Below, piece by piece: positions 39,871-53,470 of a stretch of 64,000 bases of DNA (within the stretch, counting starts at the first letter, position 1; each line of letters opens with the position of its first letter). The position numbers were made by a program, and so were the translations under genes. The DNA comes from Ceratopteris richardii (taxonomy: Eukaryota > Streptophyta > Polypodiopsida > Polypodiales > Pteridaceae): the NCBI GenBank assembly GCA_020310875.1, contig CM035423.1:125626164-125690163 (forward strand), in the 5' to 3' direction. Below the pieces are notes generated by a model, which was not told the DNA's origin, did no database searches, and saw nothing but the letters and a program-made list of their open reading frames with translations.

Positions 39871-40450
39871 TCTTGTGGACTTCGTTTTCCTCCTACAAAA
39901 TCATTCGAAATGGTCGTTGATCAGTCAGACTCACTACCGGTATCAATTCGATTCTATGCTCTATGTTCCTGCAAGGAGGCAAACTAGAAGGTAATTCTTT
40001 CAAGAACAACTCTTGGAAATCTGCTCTCATTTTTGTTGAAAGTGCCACAGCATTCCAACTAGAGTCTCCATGACTGCATGAATCCATCATAATACACAAC
40101 GAAGGCACAAAATAAAGAAAATAAATGTACTTACAATAAATCTTAAGCAACTTGGTAGCATTTACAAATGGCTTCTCTTGGAGATCTGGTTCTCCACGGA
40201 TCAATAATCACCTCCCCTCATGCTCAAACTCATAAACATGTGAAGCAAACTCAATGACAGGTCTCTTCCTTGCATGCCACTTCTTACTATGGACTACATC
40301 AAAATGTTCTGGTCTCAATTTCTCAAAATCCAATCTGTTCTCATTACTACCAAATACCTTGGGGTATTCCCCAAGCTTGGGACCTTGGCTAGCTGGCCCT
40401 TATCCCTCACACACATGGACTGATCCCTATGGATCAATTTCATGATCCTT
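39871..40450 (-). mobile_element. Gypsy debris
   Basis: A minus-strand stretch contains an EHRIELIPV motif followed by a QRPFRM-type region, as at the start of Gypsy reverse transcriptase. It is short and broken. 40451-41263 shows no recognisable feature. Confidence 0.5.
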
Positions 40451-41263
40451 GTGGATCAATGTCTGACAACAACACTTCCCAGTGAAAGCATAAAACCACT
40501 TCTAGGTCTTCTATCTATAACACAACCAACCCAATTTTCATCAATATATTCATATAAAAAAGTTATATATAAATATCTACCTCATAAAATAATGCATGGT
40601 CTACAGTACCCATAACTATTGTAATGTATGCCTCAATGCATCCAAATTTGGTTTTTTTGGAATTTTCATAAATCCACTCTCAACTCTCATAATGTAGCTC
40701 AAAGTTGGTAATGTGCTTGTGAGATATCAAACTTCCTACAATCTTCATATATATAATAGCATTTTCCAAAACCTCCTTGTAATAACATTTAATTTACAAA
40801 ATTTTCATCCAATTGCATTGAAATCGGCTTGCAATAAGCCATACCATACATTTGCATATTAAATTCATATGGCTAGCAATACGCCATATCATACATTTGA
40901 ATCATATTCAATTCATATTCCTATTGCAAGAAACGTATAACTCTTATGTATGTATATCTTGAATGCACAAAAATTGATACAAGATCCCTAATAATTCATA
41001 ACAAAATCTTGCGTGATAATATTTTCTTAGTTTGTATGCTGTATTCTTCATCCTTATCAACAAGGAAGTATTCAACATACAAGGAAATAATCCCATGGCT
41101 GAGTTTCCTTTCGTTTAATGAATGATGTATATCACACATACAGTCAAGGAGTCTATAATTCTTGCATAAGATGCATGAAGGGACTATTTAAGCTCATTTA
41201 CGACTTTAGCTCACAAATATACCTTTTTTCTTGAATCTTCATAACTAGATGCATGGTCCATGT

Positions 41264-42331
41264 TGTTGGATGAGATGGATATATATACTTCAAGAAATGA
41301 AGTGGTACTTGCTAAACCTGCTTGGTACCAACTCTGATACACTTCAAAGTTGAGTAGTAGGCCCCCTTAGCTTCCAAGTGACACCAATAAAGTACTAATG
41401 TACTTTGGAGTTGATGAATGTAATGATTGATCCAAAATAGATAACTTCAGAATTCACAAGTTGTCGAAAACTTGCTATTTTGGTTCACACACCTGCTAGT
41501 TCTTAAGCTCAGTGCTCCCCGCACAGTAGCAATTAGGAAAATTCCTTTTATATGAATCAAATTAACTCAGCAAGCTACTGTTTGCAAGTGGAATCATTCA
41601 AAATAACAAACTATGCTCAGAGAAATCAATTTAGCAATCTTAGACTCACCCCTCACTTTTTAGGAGATGTGCAGAGAATGATCAGTGACTGCTTTGATCA
41701 CAATTTCTCCCCGATGGTAGATCCAAATGAATTGAAAATCTATGAGCCTATAGAAGACTTCAAGCTCTTTCTAACAACCTATATAACTTGCAAAAGCATC
41801 GAGTAATCAGTGAGATATGCTCAGTCAAAGTTGGCTGTTTTGAGAGATCATAACAGGAGAGTAGATAGAGTTGATCAATGACAACTTTGTATTATAACAC
41901 AATGTTGTACAAGATCATTGGCATAGAGGATGATGCACACTGATGATAGCTAAGTAGCTATGGAGTGTGCTTACTCAAGCTTTACAAAATGATCAGTCAA
42001 ATGGGCTCAATGATGAAGTGTTATCCCGCGACTTTTCCAAAGTCCTTTTATCACTTGCTTCGCAATTTGAATTCAATTTCAAATTCTTGGCTCTCTCCAT
42101 AAAGTGACTCCTATGATGTAGGCAATATTCACTCATTAGGAACTCTTATATATATTTTCTCCTAACTTCCACAAGTTGTGGCTTTTACAAAGATTCTTCA
42201 AGTAATTGACTTTTTACCAAGGATAAATGACTAGCTATTACAAGATGTGGTTCACATGAACCAGCAAGATATGTCCATAGAAATTCTCTACAATATGTCA
42301 AATGTGAAGGCTTGGGTAAATTGCACCAACA
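41264..42331 (-). repeat. 3' LTR of the outer Copia
   Basis: 1068 bp. In plus orientation it starts TGTTGGATGAG and ends ACCAACA. It matches 51552-52465 and adjoins a polypurine tract (complement 'gcttcccctcaag') at 42332. Confidence 0.88.
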
Positions 42332-43399
42332 GCTTCCCCTCAAGCCAAACATTTGGTTTCCATAACATTATTGATCTTCAAGTATATCCTGTGATCCAAT
42401 CATAGTCTTCAATCTGCAAATCTTGGTACCAAATCGGCAAGCTGCATATTAGTAGATGCATAAGAAAGTCGAATCTCCTTGCTCAAGAACTTCTCTCTCA
42501 CATAATGATAGTGAACTTCTATATGCTTGGTTCTTGCATGATAGATAGGATTTGTTGCAAGATGTAGAGAACTTGTATTGTCACCAAATATCGTGGGTGA
42601 GTGAGTGTGAAGTCCCAAATCTGAGTAGAGTAATCTAATCCATATGGATTCTTGAGTAGCATTGGCTAATCCCCTGTATTCAGCTTCTATTGAAGATAAA
42701 GCAACAGTAGGTTGCTTCTTGGAAGACCATGAAATGGGTTTATCACCTGCAAAAGAAAGATAACCAGATGTGCTCCTCCTTTCATCCTTAGAACTTGCCC
42801 AATCTGCATTTGAATAAAGTTTGATGTCCAAATCTAAAGTATATGGAAAGTATAATCCTTGATTTTGAGTACCCTTCAGGTACTTCAAAATCCTCTTGGT
42901 AGCTTCCAAGTGAGGTGCTCTAGGTTTGTGCATGAATTGACTTAAGACACTTACTCCATAAGCAATATCAATCCTTGTCAAGGTTGCATAGTTTAGACTT
43001 CCAACTATGCTTTGGTATCTTGTAATCTTCAAGCAAATCACCTTCATGAGCACTTAATTTTTTATTTACCTCCATAGGAGTGCTAGCTATCTTGGCATTC
43101 TCCAAGTGAAACGTCTTCAACATGTCCTACACATACTTTCTTTGAGTAATATAAATTCTAGAACTTGTGTAGACTAATTCAAGTCCAAGAAAGTACTTTA
43201 GTGGCCCTAGATCACTGATTTTGAACTCTTGCATCATTAGGTGCTTGATCTGTTTGATGCCATTGGCATCACTACCTGCAAGTATGATATCATCAACATA
43301 CACACATAAGTATATCACCTTTGAATTACTTCTCTTGACAAACAGAGAAGTAACTCCTTTGCTAATGATGAATCCTTGATCTTGAAGGTATTTAGTCAA

Positions 43400-46300
43400 T
43401 GTTGGTCCAGGGTAATCAACAATTGAAGTTTTAATGAAGGCTTGGAAGTCAAGGACTGAAGGAAGATTCAAGTTCTGAAGCATGAAGGAAGAATACATCC
43501 AAAAGATGAAGAGGTGTACACATATGTACATTAATATAGAGATAGTTCACTTATACTTTTGTATAGTCATGATATTGTAAATATTTGCCTATATATACAA
43601 GTAAAAAGTCGGGGCAAATATGTGAGAGCATGAGAATAGAGAAATCAGTAGTTGTATGAGTCAATAGACATCTTAGAAGTGAGTTGAGTCTCTCTCATCA
43701 TCAGTTGTAAAATTTATTTAGGAATGGAAGAGAAATTGCGCCCGATGTTTCTAAGTATTCTCCTTCTGTGCTTGATCATTTCAAGAAATCTTTTGTTAAT
43801 GTCTAAGTCCATAGTTAATGAGTCTATGAATAAAGTTTGAGAGCCTAAATGTAAAGAGGCTGTGAGAATTATGTGTAGGAACATTCATATGTGAAGAAGT
43901 GTTCACTGGTTCTTGAAACAGGTGCAAAATTCGATGTTAATGTTTTGGTCAATTCTCCTTCCACAGTGTAAAGTTTTGAGCAAGCAACCACTCAATCTTT
44001 AAGTTGGAAGGTAAGATATCTATGGCTAAAAGCATTTTCATAAATGGGTTTTAGATTGAGAGAACCAAGTGTTAAAAGTTATAGGTGTCTAGATCGACTT
44101 CTCAGAAGAGCAGTTTTAGACATAGGTAACTTGTTGAGATCATTTCTCAAGATATACTGAATATTTTGGAGTGATTCAACTTGGAAAAGGTGCACAAATT
44201 GTAGACGGCACCTTGTGCAAAGTTTCATCACAAACTTTACACAATTGATAAGGTAATGAGAGAGATATGTGCAGCAGACTTTCTGTGTAGTCATCTCCTT
44301 CACAGATTTTTCGAAATCTTCATAATTGATCATTGATCCTCTAAAATTGGTGAAGGCTTGAGTTAATCTTGATATGGAGGTGCTCTAACTTCAAGAGTAG
44401 CTTGTTCTTTTAACACTCTCCATCAGTGGTATCAGAGTAGGAAGTATCAAAATTGAAGGAAGGAGGATCCCGACTGCTGCAGCTGCAAAGAATTCAACAT
44501 CTGAAGGTTCAAAAGGTGAAACCCTGAGGGCAAAGCTTGAGAAGGAGGTCATAAGACATCAAGGAAGACAAAAGGAACATTATTCGAAGTAAAGGTACAT
44601 CTATTACTCATAAAGTTTGAAGAATTCAATATACAGGTGAAGAAAGGATGGGAGATTCTCTTCAGATAGAGAAGTTGGATAGAGAGAACTATCCAGCATG
44701 GTCAATGAGGATGGAAGCTCATCTTATGAGCAAAGACTTGATAAGTTACATCACAGGTGAAGAAGAAAAGCCTCAGTTCAGAGATCCTAGTGTTCCAACT
44801 AGGGAGGAATTATCAGAATTAAAGAATTGGATGAAGAAAGATGCTCAAGCTAGGAGCATTATCTATATGGCAGTTAATGACTACTTGCTAATGCTTTGGA
44901 GGAGCATTTCCAAAACACCACAAAGTCTAGGAAGGCATCCTTGTGGGCAGAATTTACCACTTTCAAGAAGAAGGCCTCTCAATCCATCTCAGACTATGTA
45001 ACAAGGATGAAGGACATTGCAGATGCATTAGGAGCAGGTGATGAAGATATTGAGGAGGATAAATTGGTAAGGCAAATCCTCACAGGGTTGAGAGGTGATG
45101 ACAAATGGAAGCCATTCATTTTGTCTACTGAATTATCACTTGATCATTTTACTCCTGACTTAAATCAGTTGCTAGGACATATCTTAACCTTTGAGCAGGA
45201 TGTCAAAGGTGAAAGTGATAAAAGTGCAGGTCATGCAATGTATTCAAAGGATAGGAAGAAGAATATCAAAGGAAAGCAACAAAAAAATGAGGATGAAGGT
45301 ACAACTAGCCAAGCTAACTTCCTAAGAGGAAGAGGAGGTGGCAAAGGTAGAGGAAGAGGCAGGAGTAATAAAGATGGATTCAAAGCTTGCTGGATTTGTG
45401 GTAAGACAAATCACTTAGCTAATGATTGTTGGCATAATACTCAGAGTAATGGTAGATATAATCAAAACTTTAATTCAAGAGGAAGAGGTGGCAGAAATCA
45501 AAGAGGTAATTTCAGAGGTAGAGGTAGTAGAGGTTACTTTGGAAGAACTGCAGGTAGAGGATTCCAAAGTCAACAATACAACAATACCTACTATAATTAT
45601 GCTTCAGATCAAAAGGAGGATTCAACATTGATAATGAATGCAACTTGTGAAATGAAAAGTGAAGACCAAAGAGTCTTTTACATTGACTCAGGGTGTAGCA
45701 ATCACCTGAGTGGCAACATAGCTCTAATGACTGATTTGGAGAATAAGATAACTAATCATGTTGTTCAAACAGGTGACAATACAAAGCACAATGTGAAGTC
45801 AATTGGATCAGTGAAGGCCAATGATGGTAGTACCCTCTTGAGTAAGGTCTTGTATGTTCCTACAATTCCTAAGAATGTGATAAGTGTAGGACAAATTGTT
45901 GAAAAAGGTTATGAAGTTAGGTTCACTAATGAAGGAGTGTTTGTGGAAGACCCAAGCAATGGGTATAAACAAATTGTTTCAGGGAAGAAAGAAGGAAGGT
46001 TGTTCACATTGAAGATCCAAGGTAATGTTGGTCATGCCTTGTTCACATATGGAGGACATAAGATCTCTAAGTTAGATCTTTGGCACAAGAGGCTTGGACA
46101 TTTCAATGAAAGAGGTATCAAAGATATGACAATAGTTCAGTGCTTGGATTGCCTAATGTTGCAGGTCAACATATGACATAAAAACGTGAGGCATGTCAAT
46201 TAGGTAAGGCTCATAAGCAATCTTATTCCAAGCATGGTTTTATGTATTCAGAGAAGCTTGAATTGGTACACACAGATGTGTGGGGACCATCAAAGGATTT

Positions 46301-48392
46301 CAGTATCAATGGTTCAAGGTATTATGTGATTTATGTTGATGATGCGACCAGATGGATCACTATCTATGTGCATCAAAGATAAGTCAGAAGTATTCAATAC
46401 AATCAAACATTATCATATGTATGCAGAGAGAATTACAGGTCATAAATTGAAGAGACTAAGGTCAGATGGAGGGGGAGAGTATTTCTCTAATGAGTTCAGT
46501 GATTACTTGTGGAATGCAGGTATAAAAAGGGAGATTACTTGCAGGTACTCTCCTCAACAGAATGGTGTAGAAGAAAGGAGGAATAGAACTCTTGTTGAGT
46601 TTGCACGATCCATGATGAAGGAGAAAAATTGCCCAAATTACTTGTGGGCTGAGGCTGTGAATATAGCTACTTATTTGGTCAATAGATTACCATGTAAAGC
46701 TTTGCAAGGTATGACACCATATGAGGCATGGTGGGGTAAGAGACCTACTTTAGATCATTGCAAAGTATTTGGATGTTTGGCATATGCATATGTGTCATCA
46801 CAATTAAGGCGCAAATTAGAACCTAAAGTTGAAAAGTATGTATTCATTGGTTATGATGATAAGCAGATGGGATATAGGTTGTGGAGTCCATCCACAAAAC
46901 AATTCCTTGTATCAAAGGATGTTACATTTGATGAGCAAGGTACTTGGTATGCAGGTACAATCAATATTAATGCAGGTGATGAAGAAGTTGTGAATCAAAA
47001 GAAAGGTAAATCAAAGGTTCAGTTATTTGATGAAGAGGAGAATAATGAAGTGCAGGTTGAAGTTGAAGAAATGCCAAGATTTGATCCTGAGTGTGATGAA
47101 CCAGAAACCTCAAGGAGTGGAGAACTCAGGAAAGGCACAAGTGGCAACCTACAAGGTATAGCTATGACACTTCCTTTTTGGCTACAAAAGATTATGCTTA
47201 TATGATAAAGGCAGATGAAGATCCTTCTACATATGAAGAGGCAAAAGGTAAGGAGAATTGGGAGAAAGCTATGCAGGAAGAATATGATGCATTGATGGAG
47301 AATCAGACATGGGAGTTGGTTCCTAAACCAAATAGCCAGAAGATCATTGGATGTAAATGGGTCTACAAGACAAAAAGGTATGCAGATGGAAGTGTATCTA
47401 GGTATAAAGCTAGACTTGTTATGAAAGGTTTTGCTTAGACTTATGGTATAGATTATGATTAGACCTATAGTCCTGTGGCAAAGATGACAACCATTAGGAC
47501 ACTCATAGCTATTGCTGCATGTAAAGGTTGGAAATTATGTCAATTAGATGTGAAGAATGCTTTTTTGAATGGTTATATTTCAGATGATGTTTTTATGGAG
47601 CAACCCCAAGGATTCAGAGATGAAAGGTATCCAAAGTATGTATGTAAGCTCAAGAGAGCTTTGTATGGTTTGAAGCAGGCCCCAAGGGCATGGAATTATA
47701 GACTTGTGAAGTTCTTGAATGGAGATGAATCACAAATTGAGCAGATATGGAGGTGAAGAGTTCAAGGACATGAAACTATATCAGAGTTTGGTTGGTAGTC
47801 TGATCTATGCTACATTAACTAGGCCTGTCTTGTCATATGCAGTTGGAGTTTTGTCTCAATTCATGCATTGCCCTAGGAAAGAACATTGGATTGCAGGTCA
47901 AAGAGTGTTGAGGTACATTAAGGGTACACTCAAAGAAGGTTTGTATTATGGTTTTACATCAGATACAAACATCAAGATATATAGTGATGCAGATTGGGCA
48001 AGTAATCCACATGATAGGAGATCAACTTATGGATACTTGTGTTATGTGGGAGATAAGTTAATTTCTTGGTGTTCAAAGAAGCAACACACAGTTGCTTTAT
48101 CATCTACAGAAGCAAAGTACAAAGGGATGGTTGAAGCTGCAAAGGAAGTGATATGGCTTAAGACTCTGATGAAGAGTTTTGACATCATTCAGAGTACACC
48201 TACTATTCATGGAGATAACATGAGTTCATTGTATTTAGCTGTTAATCTAGTCATCTCCTTCACAGATTTTTCTAAATCTTCATAATTGATCATTGATCCT
48301 CTAAAATTGGTGAAGGTTTGAGTTACTCTTGATATAGAGGTGCTCTAACTTCAAGAGTAGCTTGTTCTTTTGGAGATTAACACTCTCCATCA
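43400..48392 (+). mobile_element. Nested Copia LTR retrotransposon inside the outer Copia, opposite strand; broken
   Basis: It starts TGTTGG at 43400 and ends CCATCA at 48392. The flanks GTCAA (43395-43399) and TTCAA (48393-48397) match at four of five bases. The left LTR is 43400-44425; LTR sequence at the right end is 48250-48392. A primer site (TGGTATCAGAG) lies at 44427-44437. Gag starts at ATG 44648, with CCHC knuckle CWICGKTNHLANDC at about 45390. Protease motif YIDSGCSNHL is at about 45680. GAG-pre-integrase (LWHKRLGHF) and integrase (46290-47050, LRSDGGGE) follow. RT (47180-47760, [11 protein letters not shown]) and RNase H (to 48249) complete it. Broken in several places. It splits the RT coding region of the outer element. 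Confidence 0.9.
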
Positions 48393-51300
48393 TTCAACCT
48401 ATGGTTCCATGCCCTAGGTGCCTACTTCAAACCATACAAAGCTTTGTTCAATTTGCACACATAATTTACCTTGGGTCTTCATAACCAAGAAAGTGAGCTA
48501 TGTACACCTCCTCTGAAATCGAGCCATTAAGGAATGCATTTTTCACATCCAATTGGTACATATTCCAATTCCTTGATGGAGCCACACTTACCAATACCCT
48601 AATGGTTGGCATTTTGGCCACAACTGAGAAAGTTTCCTCATATTCAACTCCTTGGGCTTGTGCAAAACCCTTAGCCACAAGTCTAGCTTTTTACTTGTTT
48701 ATGGACCCATCTGAATTTCTCTTGACTTTGTAGATCTATCTCCAATTAGCTTCACTGATTCCTTGTTTGGCACTAACTCCCAAGTATCATTTTCCTTGAG
48801 TGCTTCTACTTTTTCATACCTTGTTCTTTGCCTCTTCATATGAATTAGGTCTTCAAGTGATAAAACTTTAGCAAGATAAATGGAATGCGTGGTAACTAAG
48901 GAAGTGTCATACCCATATCTGATTGGCTTCTTGCTCTCCCTTTGTGATCTTCTTACTGCTTGGTTGGATGATTCAGGTATGTCCTTGAACCTTTTCATCT
49001 TGACTTTGCCATTTGATTTCCATGCCTTGAATTCTTCTAGGTTGATGATGTGCTCATCATCTGATTTGATGTCTTCAATTTGGCTTGGCTCCTCCTTGGT
49101 GAGGCTTGGAAACTCCTCTTCCAATTCATATGGCAACTTAACTTTCCTACATTCACTTTCAAACCAAGAATCATTCTCATCAAACACAACATCTCTACTG
49201 ACCATAAATCCTTTGTTGGATGGATTATAAAACCTGTAACCTTTTTTATTCAAATCATACCCTATGAAGATGCACTTCTCTGCCTTAGGGTCTAACTTAC
49301 CTCTGATCTGAGATGGAACATGCACATAAGCAACACATCCAAAGATCCTACAATGATCAAGTGATGGCCTTCTACCATGCCATGCTTCATATGGGGTCAT
49401 CCCATCAAGTGATTTGGATGGTAACCTATTGATAAGATAAGTGGCAGTAGATACACTCTCTACCCACAAATAATTAGGTAACCTTTTCTCATTTAGCATT
49501 GACCTAGTTGTTTCAACAATCAACCTATTTCTCCTCTCTGCCACCCCATTTTGCTCAGGGGTATACCTTGTTGTAATTTCCCTTTTGATACCTCTGTCCT
49601 GCAAGAATGCATCAAATTCATTTGAGAAGTACTCATCTCCTCCATCTGATCTTAGTCTTTTTAGGCTTCTTCCTGTTTGGTTTTCCACAAGTGCAAGATA
49701 CTTCTTAAAGCAACTGAACACTTCATCTTTGTGCTTCAAAATACAAGATAGTCCACCTACTGAAATCATCAATGAAAGACACATAGTACCTTGAGCCAGA
49801 AATTGAAGGATAGTTGCTTGGTCCCCACACATCTGTGTGAACAAGTTCCAAGAAATCCTCATGCATGTAGCCTTTCTTTATAAAGGGTAACCTGTGTGAT
49901 TTTCCAAACTGACATGCACCACATTTATAGATCATGTGTTGCTTGGATACATTAGGTATCCCAAGCACACATTGATCTCTATATATTTGCTTTAAGGTTC
50001 TTTCACCAATATGCCCTAATCTTTTATGCCAAATCGCAAGCTCTGATAATGTTTGATCCTTGTAATTATAAAGTGCAATATTCCTTGTATCTTCAAGTTC
50101 AAATGTAAATAGTCTACCTGTCTTTTCTCCCTTGGCAATTTTCTTGAAACCATGTTGGGGATCCTCCACAAATGCTCCATATTTGTTGAACCTAAGCCGC
50201 AAAGCCTTTTCCACAATCTGTCCAACACTCATCAAATTCTTGGTGATTGTAGGTACATAAAGAACCCTGCTCAATAGATTTCTATTCCCATCAAAGGTTT
50301 TGACATTTCCTACCTTGACCATTGAATGCTTGGTGTCATCACCTATTTGTACTTGGTGCTTTCCCTTGGGTTCCTCAAGTCCAGGGAGAAGAGCTACATT
50401 GTCTGCCACATGGTTTGAACAACCTGAGTCAATATAGAAGAGGTGTTCATCATTCATACCTTGCATTGAAGTCATGTTCATAATCAGAAGGGAATCCTCT
50501 TGATCCTTTGTGTAATTGTTGTAGTCCTTTCTTGATTTGTATCCTCCTTGGTAGTTGTTATTGTAATTATTGTTGTAGTTTTTGTTCTAGCCTTGATTAT
50601 GGTTGAACCTTCCTCTTGATTGTGTGTAGCCACCTCTTTGATGTCCTCTTCCTTTTTTATTCTTGAAGTTCCTATAGCACTCATCTGTAGTATGATTAGA
50701 CAATCCACATATGTTGCATAGGGAAGCTTTGAAAGGTCTCCCCTTACCTTGCTTACCTCCTCTGCCCCTACCTCTTGAGTTCCTGCCTCTTCCTGCATAA
50801 TTAGCTTGAGAACTAGTACCTTCATCTTCAATCTTTTTGCTTTTCCCTTTGTCTTTAGACTTGCCATTATCTGTGTATCGGGCAAAAGGGTTATTACCTC
50901 TTGATGATTCTCCATTTTTTTGAGCTTGGCTTCATGGGTAAAGAGTTGCCTCATGAGTGTGGTAAGATCTAGAATCTTCATGTCGATGTTTAAGTCCATG
51001 GCAATTGTGAAGGCTTTCCATTTGTCATCTGCCTTGATGCCATTGATTACTTGCCTCACTATTTGCTCCTCTTCAATCTTCTCTCCTATGCTTGCCAATT
51101 GGTAAGCCACAACTTTGACTTTGGTCACATGCTCTGAAACACTTTGCTTGGTTTGCTTCCTTTGAGTGGTAAACTCAATCCACAATTGATTCTTCCTAGC
51201 TCTTGTATTGGAAGAAAAGTATGAAGACAATGTATCCCAAGTCTCTTGGGATGTTTTAAAATTCCTAATGTGTAGGAGAAGGAAGTTAGAAATAGAGTTA

Positions 51301-51551
51301 AAGTAAATATGACCTTGCTAATGCATCTTTGGCACACCATGAGTTGAGTCCTTCAAGCTCCTCCTTTGTAGGTTGTCCTTTGCTTCTGAAGATGGTCATC
51401 TCCTCATCTCTTGATATGTATCCATAGACATTCCTTCCTTGTATGTATGTCTTCATCCTCAAGGACCATGCTTGGTTTTTTTTCCTATCCAATTTATCAA
51501 TAAAAGAAGGGAAACCATCTCCCATTTTACCTCAATTTGCTCTGATACCAC

Positions 51552-52465
51552 TATTGGATGAGATGGATATAGATACTTCAAGAAATGAAGTGGTACTTGC
51601 TAAACATGCTTGGTACGAACCGTGATACTCTTCAAAGTTGATTAGTAGGCCCTCTTAGCTTCCAAATGACACCAATAAAGTACTAATGTACTTTGGAGTT
51701 GATGAATGTAATGATTGATCCAAAACACATAACTTCAAAAATCACAAGTTGTCAAAAACTTGCTATTTTGGTTCACACAACTGCTAGTTCTTAAGCCCAG
51801 TGCTCCCAGCACAATAGCAATTAGGAAAATTCCTTTTACAAGAATCAAACTAGCTTATAAAGCTAATGTTTGCAAGTGGAATCATTCAAAATAACAAATT
51901 ATGCTCAGAGAAATCAATTTAGCAATGTTAGACCCACCCCCGAAATGTTAGGAGATGTGCAGAGAATGTCCAATGATTGCTTCGATCACGATTTCTCCCT
52001 GATGGTAGATCCAAATGACTTCGAAATTTATCAGCGTATAGAATACTTCAAGCTAGTTCTACTAAGATATAGAACGTGCAAAATTTTTGAGTAATCAGTG
52101 ATATATGCTCAGTCAAATTTGACTGTTCTGAGAGATCATAGCAAGAGAGTAGACAGAGTTGATCAATGGCAAGTTGGTATTACAACACAATGTTGTACAC
52201 AATCATTGGCATAGAGCATGATGCAAAATGATGATAGATGAGTAGCTATGGAGTGTGCTTACTCAAGCTTTACAAAATGATCAGTCAAATGGGCTCAATG
52301 ATGAAGTGTTATCCCGCAACTTTTCCAAAGTCCTTTTATCACTTGCTTCACAATTTGAATTCAAATTCAAATTCTTGGCTCTCTCCATAAAGTGACTCCT
52401 ATGATGTAGGCAATATTCTCTCATTAGGAACTCGTAGCTATATTTCTCCTAACTTCCACAAGTTG
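51552..52465 (-). repeat. 5' LTR of the outer Copia
   Basis: Collinear with 41264-42331 from 'ttggatgagatgg' to 'cttccacaagttgt'. After about 52465 the match stops and a Copia gag fragment begins. Confidence 0.82.
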
Positions 52466-52941
52466 TATTTCTTTTTTATTTCTCCTAACATTCTAAACTC
52501 TATTTTTTATTTCTTTATTCCATGCAGTAGGAGTTGTAAGACTTCACAAGAGACCTAGGATGCACTCGAAGCATTCTTCTCTGCAAGCACCAAGGCTAGG
52601 AAGAATCAACTATGCATGGAGTTCACATCCCTCAAGAAACAGAGTTCATATCCCTCAAGAAACAACCCAAGCATAATTTCATGAACTTTTTCAAAAATGT
52701 TAAAGACATAGCTGATTAGTTAGGAAGCATTGGAGAGGTTATAGATGAAGACAAAATAGTCATATAATTCATCAGTGGAATCAAAGCACATGATAAGTGG
52801 GAAGCATTTACAATTTCCATGTACTTATACATGGACATGCAAGTACTAAATTTCAATGCACGCATGGGACAGCTCTTCACTTAGGAAGCCAAATTTATGA
52901 AGAATATATATACACAAGAAGGTAATCAATCCTCTACCCTA
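52466..52941 (+). mobile_element. Copia gag fragment, same family, opposite strand
   Basis: Plus-strand sequence resembling the outer Copia gag: TKARKNQL, then MEFTSLKKQ, then a stretch ending near FTxEAKF. It is short and broken. The family T end at 52942 cuts it. Confidence 0.7.
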
Positions 52942-53470
52942 CATTAGGTGAAAAAATGAACCCTGCATGGGCCTTTTAGATTAAGTAGTGATTAGTGATC
53001 GACCAATCAAAAGAGGGCAGTGACCACAGTCTATGCCCTTTAAAATACTAGGCCGAAGGGGGGAGAGGGGACATATTTCTCTCTTATTTAATGAGCTACC
53101 CCTAGAGAGAGAAGGAATCTCGTAACTTAGTTGGGCCCAAAAATTCAAAATTTTTAGAAAGTTAAAAAATTCATCATAACACCTGAGAATGGACCTACAA
53201 TTACTTTTTAGGGTCAAAAGTATTCTTTTTTATCCCAAATTCAAAATCCGTGCATGTTTTGAGCTGAGAAAATTTTGCTTTTTTCAAAAATACTCAAAAA
53301 AGAGTTTTTTCCCTCCTAAACCTCACATTTTCATACCCAAGTCCCAAAAAGTCATCTTTTCCCACTACTTTCACTCTATAGCACACCATTGAAGCTCTTG
53401 TTTCTACATTCCAACCTACCTGCATCTCCTATCTCGAATTACTATTGTGGCTTGAAGACCTTTTGCTTCA

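Larger units (their letters stand above)
41264..52465 (-). mobile_element. Copia LTR retrotransposon (outer), carrying a nested Copia; broken
   Basis: Minus-strand element. The LTR at 51552-52465 is 5' and the LTR at 41264-42331 is 3'. A primer site (TGGTATCAGAGC, complement at 51539-51550) lies next to the 5' LTR. Gag runs 51525-50484 with a Cys-rich knuckle, then protease with YIDSGCSNH at about 50440. GAG-pre-integrase and integrase follow (50300-48700, motifs RLRSDGG and GMTPYEAWHGRR). RT is split by the nested element (48680-48400 and 43399-43130). RNase H is at 43050-42409, and a polypurine tract adjoins the 3' LTR. Broken in several places besides the insertion. The LTRs look about 93% alike by eye. 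The right edge is approximate because a related fragment adjoins it. Confidence 0.88.

Noticed and set aside
49080-49295. Plus-strand ORFs across 48.9-49.8 kb
   Set aside because: Shadows of the minus-strand Copia integrase.
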